From the NCBI GenBank assembly GCA_947650365.1, contig OX393557.1:26380385-26444384 (forward strand): a DNA stretch of 64,000 bases, given 5' to 3'. Source of the stretch: Chamaelirium japonicum. Lineage: Eukaryota; Streptophyta; Magnoliopsida; Liliales; Melanthiaceae. Made by a program: the position numbers and the translations under genes. Positions within the stretch are counted from its first letter, which is position 1. Each line of letters opens with the position of its first letter. Shown here one piece after another: positions 33,471-46,200 of the stretch. The notes beneath the pieces were generated by a model. The model was not told the origin of the DNA, did not search any database, and saw only the letters and a list, made by a program, of their open reading frames with translations.

Positions 33471-34263
33471 CAGGCAGGGATACACTGATACCACGAAACA
33501 GGTGCCGTACCCATATCAGATACTCCCGATACTCCGATAAGGCCTGATACGGCGGGATGCGTATCCGATACGGCAAAGAAGTATCGGGGTTTAAAAAAAC
33601 AAAAAAAAAAGATCTAATACGTCGGGGATACTGAGGCCGATACGCCGGGAATACGAGACCGATACGTCGAGGATATGGGGCTGATACACCGGCGATACAG
33701 GACTGATACGTCGGTGATACGAGACCGATACGCCGGGATATGTATGGATGGTAATGTAGTCCAAAATCAAAAAATCCGATTAACCCGACCGAAACTCGAC
33801 AAAAATTTCGGATATAAGTCTAAATTCTATACGTGACTATTTGCTTAATGATATCATTTATATATTTTGTTTTCTGGATGATACATGTGACATTAACTTT
33901 GTATTTTGTAAGGGATGGTGAATTGTAGCATTTTGTAATGAACAATAAATATGACACTTGCGTAATGTTGTTAGCATTACTTTTTGTAATGGATGAATGT
34001 GACACTTGCTTTATATTTTTTGGTTGTATTGGGTGTAAATCATGTAATGAATGATGAGTATGGTCATATTTAATTTTCAAACTTTTCACTATTCATATTC
34101 TAGCACAAAATATTATATCTAATTATTAATATTATATATATATATATATATATTACAAACGTATCCCTGCCGTACCGCGGATCCTAGTTTTTCAAAACTC
34201 CACGTATCGCCGTATCCGTAACCTCGTATTTGTATCCCCGTATCCGTATCGGTGCTTCCTAGA
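33471..34263. mobile_element. Insertion with GATACG/CCGTATC subterminal arrays (hAT-like), unit B
   Basis: Units C (near 53931) and D (near 62722) have the uninterrupted text TATCATTACACGTAATG, while unit B has about 790 extra bases between CATCATTAC and GATTACACG. Both ends carry arrays of CCGATACG or CGTATCC, and the outer ends (AGGCAGGGATAC and CTAGGAAGCACCGATACG inverted) are weakly alike. The middle is AT-rich. It resembles a hAT non-autonomous element with a decayed target duplication. Confidence 0.65.
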
Positions 34264-35440
34264 TTACACGTAATGTCTATGCGACACACGATCTCATCGG
34301 CCTCATCAATAAGTCGCTAGGCTACCTCATTATTTAGTTTGTTAGCAATCACCCCTAGTTCATCAGAAGAATCAAGACCTACATCTGCTAGGCAACCCCA
34401 CATCAACATTAACAAAAGCTGCAAGAGCTTAAAATCGAGACCACTAGATCGGGCCCTCTGGAAATCGGCACATATAAGGTTTGAGGGTTACCATTAGATG
34501 AGACCTCTTAGGGTCACCTAGCAGAGGGCTTTGGCATCCACTTGCACTGATTGAAAAGACAATTAATCATCCATTATATCAAATTCATGTTGCTCTTTTC
34601 AAATTCATTTTCGAAATTTTTTGAACCTGTTTTTCAAATTTTTAAAGGGTAAATAGTTGTTTTAGATTTAGTTGATGACATAATGCAAAACTGTTTATTG
34701 TGGGGAGGGTTTTGCCAATAAAATGTAACCTCAAGGAATGAGGTAAGTCAATATTGCAATAGTGAGGGGGTGTAACTGCATCTCCCCGAAACCTCAAGGA
34801 GGTCACAACAATTTTCGCTTCTTTTGGTGATATGAAAATGGCATGTCTTTTCGTCATTCTACTATGGACACGTATACTAGATGAAAATTTTCGCACACGC
34901 TACAAACTGGTTAGAGGAATTCATGATTCTCGAAACCATTGTGAAGATTTCTTCGTGAAATTTTATAAGCACATATAATTCATCTTTATTGCATCTATCC
35001 TACTCAAGGATCAAGTTGTCGTTGAGTTTGCTCTGTGCAATATTTATATTTTGTTGAATCAACATATTATGCAATTCACAAATCATTTGAGCTTACTTGT
35101 CATTGCAATATATTCGGATTTTAAATATTAAATCTATAGACATTGTTTATTGATATTCTATGAATTGGGCCAAACCTCAATTAATAAATTCCTCTTTTGG
35201 TAGTTTTCGTCTAATCTAAACTGAATTGAAGGGGATAAAATGTAGTTTATTAACTATATGGGGATTAAGTGATTTTGAGCCAAAGCTGGGGGGGGGGGGG
35301 GGGGGGGTTAGAGGGTAATTATCCATCAGATGAAAATCAAAGAAGGCATGTAACTATGTCCGCCAAGGGATTACCAGTAGAGAAGGCAAGAAGCATATAT
35401 TGATCATACTCGTTAGGTCGTTAAATAACATTCTACCGAG
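34264..35440. other. Block N2 (right part), unit B
   Basis: Matches 62740-63915 (D), 40106-41330 (B2) and part of C. It includes a run of 20 G at 35288-35307. On the minus strand the first 200 bases are open in patches and look like eroded coding sequence. No gene is supported. Confidence 0.55.
35288..35307. repeat. G20 homopolymer
   Basis: The same site has G24 in C (54559-54582) and G20 after a T in D (63795-63814), but only GGGGG in B2 near 41175. Confidence 0.9.
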
Positions 35441-36102
35441 CCGGAGCCTTTCGCCAAACTACTGCAGATACAAAAGAAAAGAAGCTTCTTGATAAAGATA
35501 TAGTAAATGATAAAAGACCAATATCAATACAAAAAAGAATCAAAACTTGCACAGTACCAATTTATTTGAATGATAGGCATTTATAAGTTCATGCACTCGA
35601 CAGATAGTTAAGCCATATCTGTTGGATAGCTAGGGCCATCCAGATTCATCATCAAGATCAGGCCATAATGCTAAGTTGTGAATGAGAGAATCCGGTTTTG
35701 ATGGATCATGATCCAGATCCAACTGCTAATGAACAATTACGTCATGCACCAATTACATTTTATGTATTGAAGAAAATATATACTAATGAGTCGTGACAAG
35801 CCAAACATACGAGAAGAGGTTCATGATAAGTGCCAAATCAATCTCCTCATTAATATCTTTAAAATAGACAAGAACTCAATGTGAGAGTATGACTTTGCTT
35901 TTAAAACTAAATTCTAACTGCTTTTGAACAGTTATCATGTCTACATCGATGCCGCATATAACATGCAATAAATGACCGACGGAATCAATAATTGTCATGT
36001 CTAAGAACTACTTCTACTGAATAATTCTCTAGGTCAATTGCAGAGATAACAACTCAAAAGACTAAGTAGTCGAGTTTGATTAAATAAGTGGTTGGCAATA
36101 AG
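35441..36102. other. Segmental duplication block N3, unit B (truncated)
   Basis: Matches 8419-9070 and 54736-55385, then stops at GTTGGCAAT at 36102, before the TA microsatellite. No F-box sequence follows, so the right part of unit B is lost. Confidence 0.7.
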
Positions 36103-37742
36103 ACGTAGGTCCGACACTATCTTTCACTACAATAGGTAAACCCCTAGAGGTCCTCAAGTGCGCATTGAAAAACTCAATCAGCACAGACCAAGGTTCTAAC
36201 ACAAGTCTAGGTGTGACTACCACCTACAAGATTCTACCAAGAGGAATCTGGAAGTCAAACTTACTAGTCACTAGACAACACACTCAATTCTTTTTATGAA
36301 TTTTTCATATCAACTCACATTTTGAGTTGTCCAAGTCTTGACCAACTAATCAATAAAGCACTCTTAGTTACGCCTAACCTTTAAATCAACTCCTTTTTAG
36401 CTCAAAAATTCCACAAGATGTAGAACTATATACACATCTAGAAAATCATGGTCCGTGAAAGAAAAGTTTAAATGAATAAAAAATTTTCTATATAAACTAT
36501 TTTTTTTCAGACCTAGTAAAAAAACGTTTGACATTTCAGCATAATTTTTGCACGATTTCAAACTTTTATAACTTTCTTGTTTTAAATACGTTTTCAAAAT
36601 CGTTTGAAATATTATTTTAACAATTACCTAATCTTTATTTTAAAATTTTAATTATCCATAAAAAAAATCAAAAAACATTTAAAAAATATAGATCACAACC
36701 AAACAAAACAAGACTGCACAAAAACACACGAGACTCAAGACTTAAATATATACAAAACATGTTATGTGAAGCTCTACACCCCTATATAGGGTACAAATAT
36801 TATCTGAGTGTTCCAAATTGTGTATTTATACTTGGTTTACGACTATCTAGGATTTCACTGAAAAATTCTATTAAAATTCAATATTTTCACCATTTCTATA
36901 AAACCGCAATATTTCAACACTGTCAAAATATTTTCATAAAATATTTCCATATCCAGAGTATCGAAATATTGGTCTAAATGGAAAATTTAAACCTTGAATC
37001 CGGCCAACATGTTGATGAAGCCGGTTCCATTGGCTAAGTTCAAGCATTGCCTGAGCTTGGCCAAGATGGTTTAAGAAGTTTCGCACCTTCAGGGTACTGG
37101 CACCGTCAGGGTGCTTTTGGCGTGTCTTCGGGATGTGCTTTGGGACGCCGAAGAGTTATCATTTAGGCACCGTCAGAGCGCAGGTGGAGACGACAATCGG
37201 ATTTTGATTTGTGATGTCTCATCAAGGTAAAGATTGGTGAAGATAGCTCGACACAAACCCTCTACCTCTCTGGTTCAGTGTTCACACGACTAACAGACCA
37301 GGTCGTGCACACTAATCATTGTCGATCATACCGGTATTTTTAGCCGAGTCAATTATAGTTATAGGGTTAAATACCGGTATAGTCCTCAAGGATTGTGACT
37401 GCGTAACTAGGGTCTAATTCTAAGGATTAAAGCAATTAGGGGAATAGAGTTGAATGATGATTGCAAATTAATTAAAACTAATATTAAGTAATTAAATTAA
37501 AAAGAGAGAGATCAAGTTGGAAGAGTCTAGGGCGGAGAATCCACCACTAGCCATGCACTAGTCTCTTTATGCCAATTAGGGTTTGTTAATTTCAATAGAG
37601 CATTTCGGTCTATCATGATTGGGAATCGCAATGAGATCGAAACTGTGTTAATCATCTTCGACGCCATGAGTTATCTTCGGTCAGCACGATCTAGTGGGAG
37701 CCTATGCACGTGACAAGGACCAGACGAAACTGGCCTGCACGT
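36103..37742. other. Unassigned AT-rich insert between units B and B2
   Basis: This 1.6-kb stretch has no counterpart in the other units. It runs into a polypurine tract and a short LTR-like sequence at 37743-37947, so it may be the internal part of a retroelement. A GC-richer patch at 37000-37210 repeats CACCGTCAGGGTGC- or CACCGTCAGAG-like phrases. No pol motif or intact gene is seen. Confidence 0.4.
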
Positions 37743-37947
37743 AAGGGGGGGGGGGGTGTTGGAGTTTAGTCTCACATTGGCTAGCGAGCAGTGTTATCTT
37801 CATATACCCCTTGTGGACCTCCCCTTACAACCTAGGTTTTGGTGTGTGGGGGTATTTAACAGTTTGTATGTTCAATTAATATTTTGCTCAATAAAGCACA
37901 TCTTTTCCTTTGCTTCACACAGCCTATGTTACTTCCTCACGAGAACA
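37743..37947 (+). mobile_element. Polypurine tract and short 3' LTR of a retroelement
   Basis: A purine run (AA then 12 G) at 37743-37756 is followed at once by TGTTGGAGTTTAGTCTCACA, a very common start for small plant LTRs. A candidate end GAGAACA at 37947 complements the TGTT start, giving about 191 bp. The stretch includes AATAAAGC near 37890. The matching 5' LTR was not found. Confidence 0.5.
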
Positions 37948-37959
37948 ATACCATGGTTC

Positions 37960-39410
37960 AACCTATCTACGTTAAATCAATATATACTTGACATCTCTCA
38001 GAGAGAACATAGCCTCGGGCCTGGAATGTCGGCCTTATTCTATCAAAGTCATAACCTTGTGCCTCTAGTTGAGAATGAAACCAGCAAGCTTTTATCGTTT
38101 ATGAAGAGCTAGTATTTATAATTAGTTGTCCACTATGAAGTCCGATATAAATTACCTCAAGCATTAGCTAATAGGCTCAAGGCACTAGTTCTTATTATTA
38201 TCTCATGTTTTCTAAGGATCAACTTTTTCAGGTGCCAGAGATGCTCATTTCTTGATGTCTAGCCCAAAAGAACTCAAACTCATCGCCATCATATCTGATA
38301 TGGGCTCAAGGCACTAGTTCTTACTATCATCTCTCATGTTTTCTGAGGATCAACTTTTCCAGGTGCAGGAGATGCTCATTTCTTGATGTCTAGCCCAAAA
38401 GAACAAAAACTCATCGCCATCATATCTAATATGAGCCCATCCAAAAATTTGTCCTTATCAAACTTATGCTTAGCTCTAAACATGTATAAATGAAAACAAT
38501 AATTAAGATATGTCTATCAAAAAAATAATTAAGATATGAAATAAATCCTTCGAAATAATAAAGAAAAACCACAAGCAAAATAGCTAGAACCAAGTCAAGC
38601 ATAATCTATTTTGTACTACTTTTTTTATGGAAATATATTTTGTACTACAGATAAATTAGAATCATGTCTCTATGCTCAACACCACTAGCACATCTTGATC
38701 CTTATCAGTAGTACATCTTGATCCACTGGTAGGTTCACTATTACATAAAGTCTCCTTATATCCTTATCCGTCGTTGATATATATAGTTAGATCATTATGG
38801 TGCACCAAAATGGAAAGTTAGCATAAGGCTTAAAAGTAAGATGTTGGATAGCAAATCTCATAAGATTGGACAAGGAAGTTAAACTGCTAAGTCGAAAAAG
38901 GCACAATCCAAAATACCATGAAAAAAGTGTGAGTAAATTTGCAAATAAGGTTTACCTTTATACAGTATAAATTTGCTAAAAACGCCAACGGTTTGGAAAA
39001 AATGTGTTGTGATTTAATAGCAAATATATTCCAACTAAATAATGATTGTAGCTTTTTGAAGCTATTAGAAAATGGCGGCTTAGATAAATTTATGATCTAA
39101 TTTGCACTTTTTCAAGAATTTAAGAAATTTTTGTGACATTGCTAGATTCCTATTTCTTAGGCTTGTGATTGTATTGCAGCTACTAAGTTCTTTGGATGTG
39201 TTGTTTTCTACAAGGCTCAAGCTAGAATTCAAGAAAAGTATTTGTGTATTTCATTTATGAAAAGTTTGTAAAATAATTTAATGGTAGGAAAGCATACCGA
39301 ATATCTGCGGGATTAAGATGGTTCAGGAAAAAACAAAAATCTAGTGCCTGATCGATCGTATTTCTCTGCTTATCCTTCAAATCGGCATGTTCAATGGAAA
39401 AGCTTTTTTT
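37960..39410. other. Partial block N1, unit B2
   Basis: Diverged from the other N1 copies, starting at the CTTGACATCTCTC phrase (compare 6896) and ending near the telobox position. The telobox motif (39357-39386, minus) reads ADLKDKQRN. A phrase at about 38185-38260 is repeated at 38300-38375 as a local duplication. No gene is supported. Confidence 0.6.
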
Positions 39411-39722
39411 TTCCCCAACACATTATAAATGTCAATGTCAAATTTCGTAAATATTGACAAAGAAGGTGAGGATATTATTGCAAACCCTACAAATTATAAA
39501 ACATTATAAATTCCAAAGAAGAATCCAAGAACCTAAAACAAGGTATAACATAGATTTGAAAGAAAAACAAACACAAGGTCGCAAATTATAATAACAATAA
39601 AATTCGGAAGGAAAAAAAAAGATTTCAAGAACCAAAGGTATCCCATATGAATGGGGATACATGAAATGACTGAAGGAAAAATCAGAAAACCAAGAACTGA
39701 TAGAACACTAAAACTTACTTGC
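39411..39722. other. Intergenic AT-rich sequence next to the exonuclease pseudogene
   Basis: Nothing recognisable except the sequence downstream of the pseudogene exon. Positions 39713-39718 give GTAAGT on the minus strand, a possible donor four bases past the position expected from the paralogue. Confidence 0.4.
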
Positions 39723-40105
39723 CTCGGCGAAATTTCTTCTCAGCCTGTACGTCAGATTGGCATCAACAGAAGCGAAAGCGATTTGGTCGTAGTAGAGCTG
39801 CTCGGCTTCCCAAGAGCTTCCCTTGATTATCTTCTCCTTGGGGGCGTGAAGCCACAACATCTCATGTGCAGTCTCCCTTAGATCCTTGTCGGCGAGATCC
39901 GTCCTGCCTTTCACTGCCGCCGCTGCCCAAAGATCCACTGCGTTATGAACCGGAAATTCCGGCAAAGAAATCTAGGAGCTCAATGTTTGGCACGGAGAAT
40001 AAGAAACTATTGTCCATCAAGAAATTGGCGAACTCGGCCGAAGGGGTTTAAGTGCCGAAGATCTGATATATGATCGCTCGGTGTCTGACGCAGATAGTGA
40101 CTAGT
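39723..40105 (-). pseudogene. 3'-5' exonuclease-like pseudogene (paralogue of 25673-26240)
   Basis: The minus strand reads LVTICVRHRAIIYQIFGT, a stop, then TPSAEFANFLMDNSFLFSVPNIELL, a frameshift near 39965, and then NAVDLWAAAAVKGRTDLADK and YYDQIAFASVDANLTYRLRR. This follows the intact exon residue for residue from about residue 66 to its end. The first third, with the DxE box, is absent: homology stops near 40100 at a short inverted repeat. The donor GT of the intact gene aligns with GC here. It lies inside unit B2, between N1 and N2, where other units have no such gene. Confidence 0.82.
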
Positions 40106-41330
40106 GGCCATGTTGCGCTAGTCACTGTGGCACACGGTCTCATCGGCCTCATCAATAAGCCGCTAGGGTGCCTCATTAATTAGTTCGTTAGCCCCTCGAT
40201 CCTCGGAAAAATCGAGACCCACATCAGCTAGGCGACCCCACATCTGCATTAACTAAAGCTGCAAAAGCTAATAATAATAACCCACTTGGCCGGGCCCAAT
40301 TGGAATCGGCTCACTTGAGGTTCGAGGGTAACCTTTAGATGGGACCACTTGGGGTGGCCTGGCAGAGGGCTTTGGCAACCACTTGCACTCACTGAAAAGA
40401 CAATTAATCATTCATTGAATCAAATTCATGTTGCTCTTTTCAAATTCATTTTCATAATTTTTTGAAATTCTTTCCCAGTTTTTTTTAAGGGAAAATAGGT
40501 GTTTTGGATTATGACATTGTGCAAAACTATTTATCCAGGGGAGGTTTCTGCCAATAAAATGTAACCTCGGGGAATGAGGTCAGTCGATATTGCAATAGTG
40601 AGGAGGTGTAACTGTATCACCCCCAAACCTCATGGAGGTCTCAGCAAATTTCCCTTCTTTTCTAGCATTCCCACCTTGCGGTGGTCTGAAAATGCCGTGT
40701 CCTTTCGTCATTCTACTATGGACGCGTATGCTGGACGAAAAACTTCGCACAAGCTACAAACTGGTTAGAGGAATTCATGATTCTCGAAACCATTGTGAAG
40801 AATTCTTCGTGAACATAAGCACAAACAATTCATCACAATACAAATTTTCTATTTCATGTTACATTGGTTCTTTATTGCATCTTTCCTACTCAAGAATCAA
40901 GTTGTCATTGAGTTTGTTCTGGGAAATATTTATATTTTGTTGAATCAACATATGCTGCAATTCACAATTCATTTGAGCATACTTGTCATTGCAATATATT
41001 AGGATTTTAAATATTAAATCTATAGAAATTGTTAATTGATATTCTATGAATTGGGCCAAACCTCAATTAATAAATTTCCTCTTTTGGTAGTTTCCGTCTA
41101 ATCCAAACTGAATTGAAGGGGATAAAAAGTAGTTTATTAACTATATGGGGATTAAGTGATTTTGGGCTGAACCTCGGGGGTTTAAAGGGTAATTATCCAT
41201 ATATGTTATTTCCGATGAAGGTCAAAGAAGACATGTAACTATTTCCACCAAGGGATTCCCAATAGTGAAGGCAAGAAGCATATCTTGATCATGCTCGTTC
41301 AGGCTGTCAAATAACATTCTGCCAAGCCGG
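40106..41330. other. Block N2 (right part), unit B2
   Basis: Matches 34264-35440 and 62740-63915 with moderate divergence. It lacks the left part of N2 and the long G-run. It contains no intact gene. Confidence 0.6.
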
Positions 41331-41347
41331 AGCCTTTCGCCAAACTG
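41225..41347 (-). pseudogene. Exon-like block (FGERLRLGRMLFDSLNEHDQ)
   Basis: The minus strand reads YLQQFGERLRLGRMLFDSLN then EHDQDMLLAFTIGNPLVE. Unit C has the same block with a clear acceptor (CTTTTCTTTAG before TATCTGCAG at 54757), but frame damage later. In B and B2 the acceptor AG is TG. Unit D has lost it through a 62-base deletion. It looks like a real host exon of unknown family. Confidence 0.4.
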
Positions 41348-42152
<805 letters not shown>

Positions 42153-42155
42153 TCA

Positions 42156-42267
42156 TTATTCTAAAGCATTTTTTAGCTTTTGTAATCCAACTAAACTTTC
42201 GACATAAAGAAAAGGCTTAAATCTGCTTTTGTAGCCAATGATGATTTCTTCTTCTTTGTTGGTTCCG
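42156..42267 (-). pseudogene. F-box gene 3' remnant, unit B2
   Basis: The last 37 codons and the stop of the unit A F-box gene are preserved (ending RFKPFLYVESLVGLQKLKNA). Homology stops abruptly after GGTTCCG at 42267 and joins block pre-N1 of unit C. The rest of the gene is gone, so this is a truncated pseudogene at a duplication breakpoint. Confidence 0.9.
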
Positions 42268-43219
42268 TACTGCATAAAGCTTAACTTTGACATCCAATCA
42301 CGGTGGCGGACGACTCCTCTATGGCTCGAGGATGATTTGTATGTCGCTCTTCATCACTTTCTTTCTTCTTCGTCAGCTGTTTTGCATGTCGCTCTTCAAC
42401 GCTTTCTTTCCTCTTCATCAGTTGTTGATGGAGTTCTTCACGACAGACAGTCGGTGCCCCCTGATAGGGCTCATGTTTATGGCGAAGGGAAACAATGTGT
42501 CGTACTGATTAGCGGGCGCAGCATGTGTCGGTCGTATGTGTAGAGAGAGAATAACAGTGATAATGAATGTTTATAGAGAGAGAATCTTATAAAGAGAATG
42601 CCATGGGCAATCCTTGACCCGACCCGCCAACCCGATCCAAACCCGACCCGAAGTTAGTGGGTTTTAGTTTGGCTTTAACGGGTTCGGGTCATAAACGGGT
42701 CGACCCGTTTATTAATGGGTTGGGTTCAGGTTTGTACTTATAACCCGATTGACCCGACTTGACCTGTTTACCAAATGGATCGTGCCAACCAAACCCGACC
42801 CGACCTAACCCAACCCAACCTAACCCAACCCAATCCGATCAAACCCGGCCCAATTCGACCTGTCTTGATCCAACCCAACAGGTTTGCATGGGTTCTGTTG
42901 ACCCAACCCAAGCCAACCCAACATGACATGACCCGACCTATTTAGTAAACGGGTTAAACAGATCGGGTCTGATCTGATCAACCCGTTTATTAGGCGGGTC
43001 AGGTTTGGGTTTAAGTTTTTGACCCGTTTATTAAACGGGTCAGGTTTGGATTGGGTGTTTTGCCCTTATACCTATATCTTAACCCAACCCGAACCCGACC
43101 CATTGCCACCCCCTAGTGGAAAGAATGTTTTAAAAAGACCGATGGTAAAGACAAGAGAGGATGCCAAGTTTTAGTGGGAGAATGCCATACAAAAAGAATC
43201 TTCAAGAGATTGTCTTCTC
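42268..43219. other. Block pre-N1, unit C, with a hAT-type MITE
   Basis: Matches 26531-27340 of unit B. It contains a MITE of the GACCCGACCCG family at about 42605-43114 (right end CATTGCCACCCCCTAG), absent from unit B near 27234. A left end (GGGCAATCC) is recognisable but decayed. The block ends at the LINE insertion. Confidence 0.65.
42605..43114. mobile_element. hAT-type MITE, GACCCGACCCG family, unit C
   Basis: About 510 bp, with the same internal order as 20572-21061 (AAGTTAGTGGGTTT, GGGTTCGGGTCATAAACGGG, GTACTTATAACCCGATTG). Unit B lacks it at the matching site (AGGATGCCGGGGAAAGAATG near 27228), so the insertion followed the split of B and C. Confidence 0.75.
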
Positions 43220-43281
43220 TTTTTTTTTTGGTACATTCAGAAGGGTGGATCATTACATCATGATCCTAAGGTCCTCAGACA

Positions 43282-46200
43282 CTAGGGCCAAGGAGTAGGG
43301 ATATCAGTTACCCAGTAACCCTCCACCCCTGAACTCCGGGAACCATAAGCCAACCAGTGGGCAGCACTATTGGCCACTCTTGGAATCCACTGCACTGTTA
43401 CCCCCGGCAACAAATCCCAAAGCCGCAAACATGCCATAATGCTCGGGAATAACTCACCCGAACATCCTTTCCCGACAACAAGAGCATCACAAGCCTCCTT
43501 TGCATCAATCAGAAGCAATACCCGGATATCCGACCCCTTACCGATTTCCTCAAGAGCACCATGGATAGCCAGAATCTCCACTTGTAGAGGTGTCGTTGCC
43601 GCACATCGAAAAGCTGCAGCAGCACAAACCATCCCCTGTCGGGTAGATAGAACTCAAGCGCCACTCGCTAACCTCTCCCTTTGATGAAAAGAACCGTCAG
43701 TCCACATAATAAACTCCTCACTGATAATCCCCCTTCGTCGCTCCCGGCTCCTCGGTACCGGATTATGAAATCCCTGTAGAACCTCTTGACTCTGTTTCAC
43801 TAGTACTAGCCATGGTTTCACCGGCCTCCCATAGAGCTTGTCAAACCTAGCCTTCCAGAGGAACCACATAGCAACAACAATCATCTCATTAGCCATAGTG
43901 GGATCCCTCTGTCTTATCAAACTGCCATTAGCAGGAAGTAAATCCTGCGAGAAGAAATTAATTCCCGTCTTCATCAGCATGCATTTCCAAAATTCTAATG
44001 CCGCAGGGCACACCCAAAAAATGTTATTGATGTCTTCATCCGGATCGCTACACCATGGACAACATCCATATCCCATCCGAATTTGCTGCCTCAAAATGGA
44101 TGCTGTTGACAGAGCTCCCCGCAACAACTTCCACATAAATATTTGGACTCTCGGTAGAACCCTCAAAAGCCAAATGCCAGCCCCCAACCCTTCGTCGCTG
44201 ATAGGCTCACCTCGCAGCTCCCCTAGCATCTTTCTAAATTTTGGTCGTAAACTCCTTAGCTCCAAACGCTCTTGCTACAGCCGCTTCATAGTTCTTCTCC
44301 ACCCAACCGAAGCCGTCCTATTATGCCAGGTATGCCAAGAATCCAACGCCACCTGATATTTAGCCCGAATCCACTGAGCACCTACTCCAGAATCCGTAAT
44401 CACGTACCACATCTTAGCGATCTCCTGTTGGAGCTGTAGATCTTGGAAACAAGAAATCTGAAGCCCCCCTAAATCTCGGGTCTTCGTAACTGACTCCCAA
44501 GAAATGAGATGAAGGTGTCGCAGTCCATCCAGATGGCCCCACAGAAAATCTCGACAAAGACGATCCATCTGCTGGAGTACCCCAACCGGTAGGCCCCCTA
44601 CCCCCATCAGATGCACCAGAGTAACTGCCAAAACAGACTTAATCAACACTATCTCCCTGCTTGCGATAACAATCGCGCCTTCCACCCCGACAATCGATTT
44701 TCCATTCGGCTTATCACAAGCTTGAAACACGCATTTGGCACCCTACCAAAATTAATAGGAACCCCCAGATGGACCCAAGGTCCCACCACCTCCTTCACAT
44801 TTAAGGCTCGCTCCACATGCCTCCGAACGGATTTCTTCACACACCGAGAGAACTTGATGCTGGACTTCCCTGGATTAATCATTGGACTAGTACTCAACGA
44901 GACTTTAGAAAATACCTCCCGTAGCCCCCAAGCATCTAACTCCGTTGCTCTGGCAAAGAATAAGAAGTCATCTGCAAAGGCAAGAGTGGCAATTTGCTGC
45001 TCGTTCCGACGAGTAGTAAAGCCCTCAAGTGCCCCCTCCCTCATACTATTATCGATCTCCCATCGAAAAACCTAAGCTACTAAGAGAAAAAGATACGAAG
45101 AGATTGGATCCCCTTGACGTAATCCGTAAGTCGGCCGGAACATCTGTGTCACCTCCCCATTAATCAATAACCGAAAAGAGGTCGATTTCACACACTGCAT
45201 AATCCAAGAAATCCAAATTGGGTGGAATCCCATCCGGGCAAGAATCGCCTCCAAAGCCTCCCACTGTATCCGGTCATAAGCCTTATCTAAGTCCGCCTTT
45301 ACCATCATAGTTGCTCGCCGTCGAGGAGCCACATGTATAGAGTGTAGGACTTCCTGTGCAAGGAGGACATTATCTCGGATCCGCCTCCCGGGAATAAACG
45401 CATGTTGTTCCTCTCGAATAATCGATGGTAATAATAACTAAAGTCTGTTAGCCATAATCTTAGAAATAAATTAATAGTACACATTGCAAAGACTAATCGG
45501 TCTAAAATCATTGGGAGAAACTGGAACAGGCTTCTTCGGTATGAGCACCACCGACATGTCATTCCACCCCTCGGGCATTCTATGCGATTTGAAAAAACCC
45601 TGGACTTCCCTAATCACATCCTCACCAATAATATCCCAACATTCTTTATAAAAATCCCCATTAAACCCATCAGGTCCTGGAGATTTATTTGCTGGTGATG
45701 CGAACAACACCCTCTTCTTGATTTCACCACTATCAGGAATACGAATCAGGAAATTATTCATCTCATTAGATACGCACCTCGGGAGATCATCAAGTAGCTG
45801 AAGCTGCACCTCATCGACTCGTGTCCAACGTCGTTTGAAGAAGTCGATCAACACTCGTTGAATAAGCTGAGGCTCCGATATTTCCTCTCCCCCTACCTGA
45901 AGACATCTGATACGATTTCTAGATCTTCTCACTCAGGTGTTGGATTGGAAGAACCCCGTATTACGATCACCCTCTCGTAACCACTGTACTCTAGATTTTT
46001 GAGCCCAAAGGGATTCTTGTTGCCTCAAGGACCATTCCAACTGCCGGTGCACCTGCTGCCACTCCTCCGAACCCTCCTCCTCCTCCTGGGTCCCTGCCAT
46101 CGCTTCCGCTTGCCGCCACAACAAATCCACTAGCGAGTGTATATTTCCCACTGTATTTTTATTCCAAAAAGGAAGAGCACGTCGGACGAAAGGTAAGTTC

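Noticed and set aside
42238..42543. Plus-strand 101-codon frame across the F-box remnant and pre-N1
   Set aside because: It crosses a duplication breakpoint and is antisense to the F-box remnant; unit B does not keep it open.
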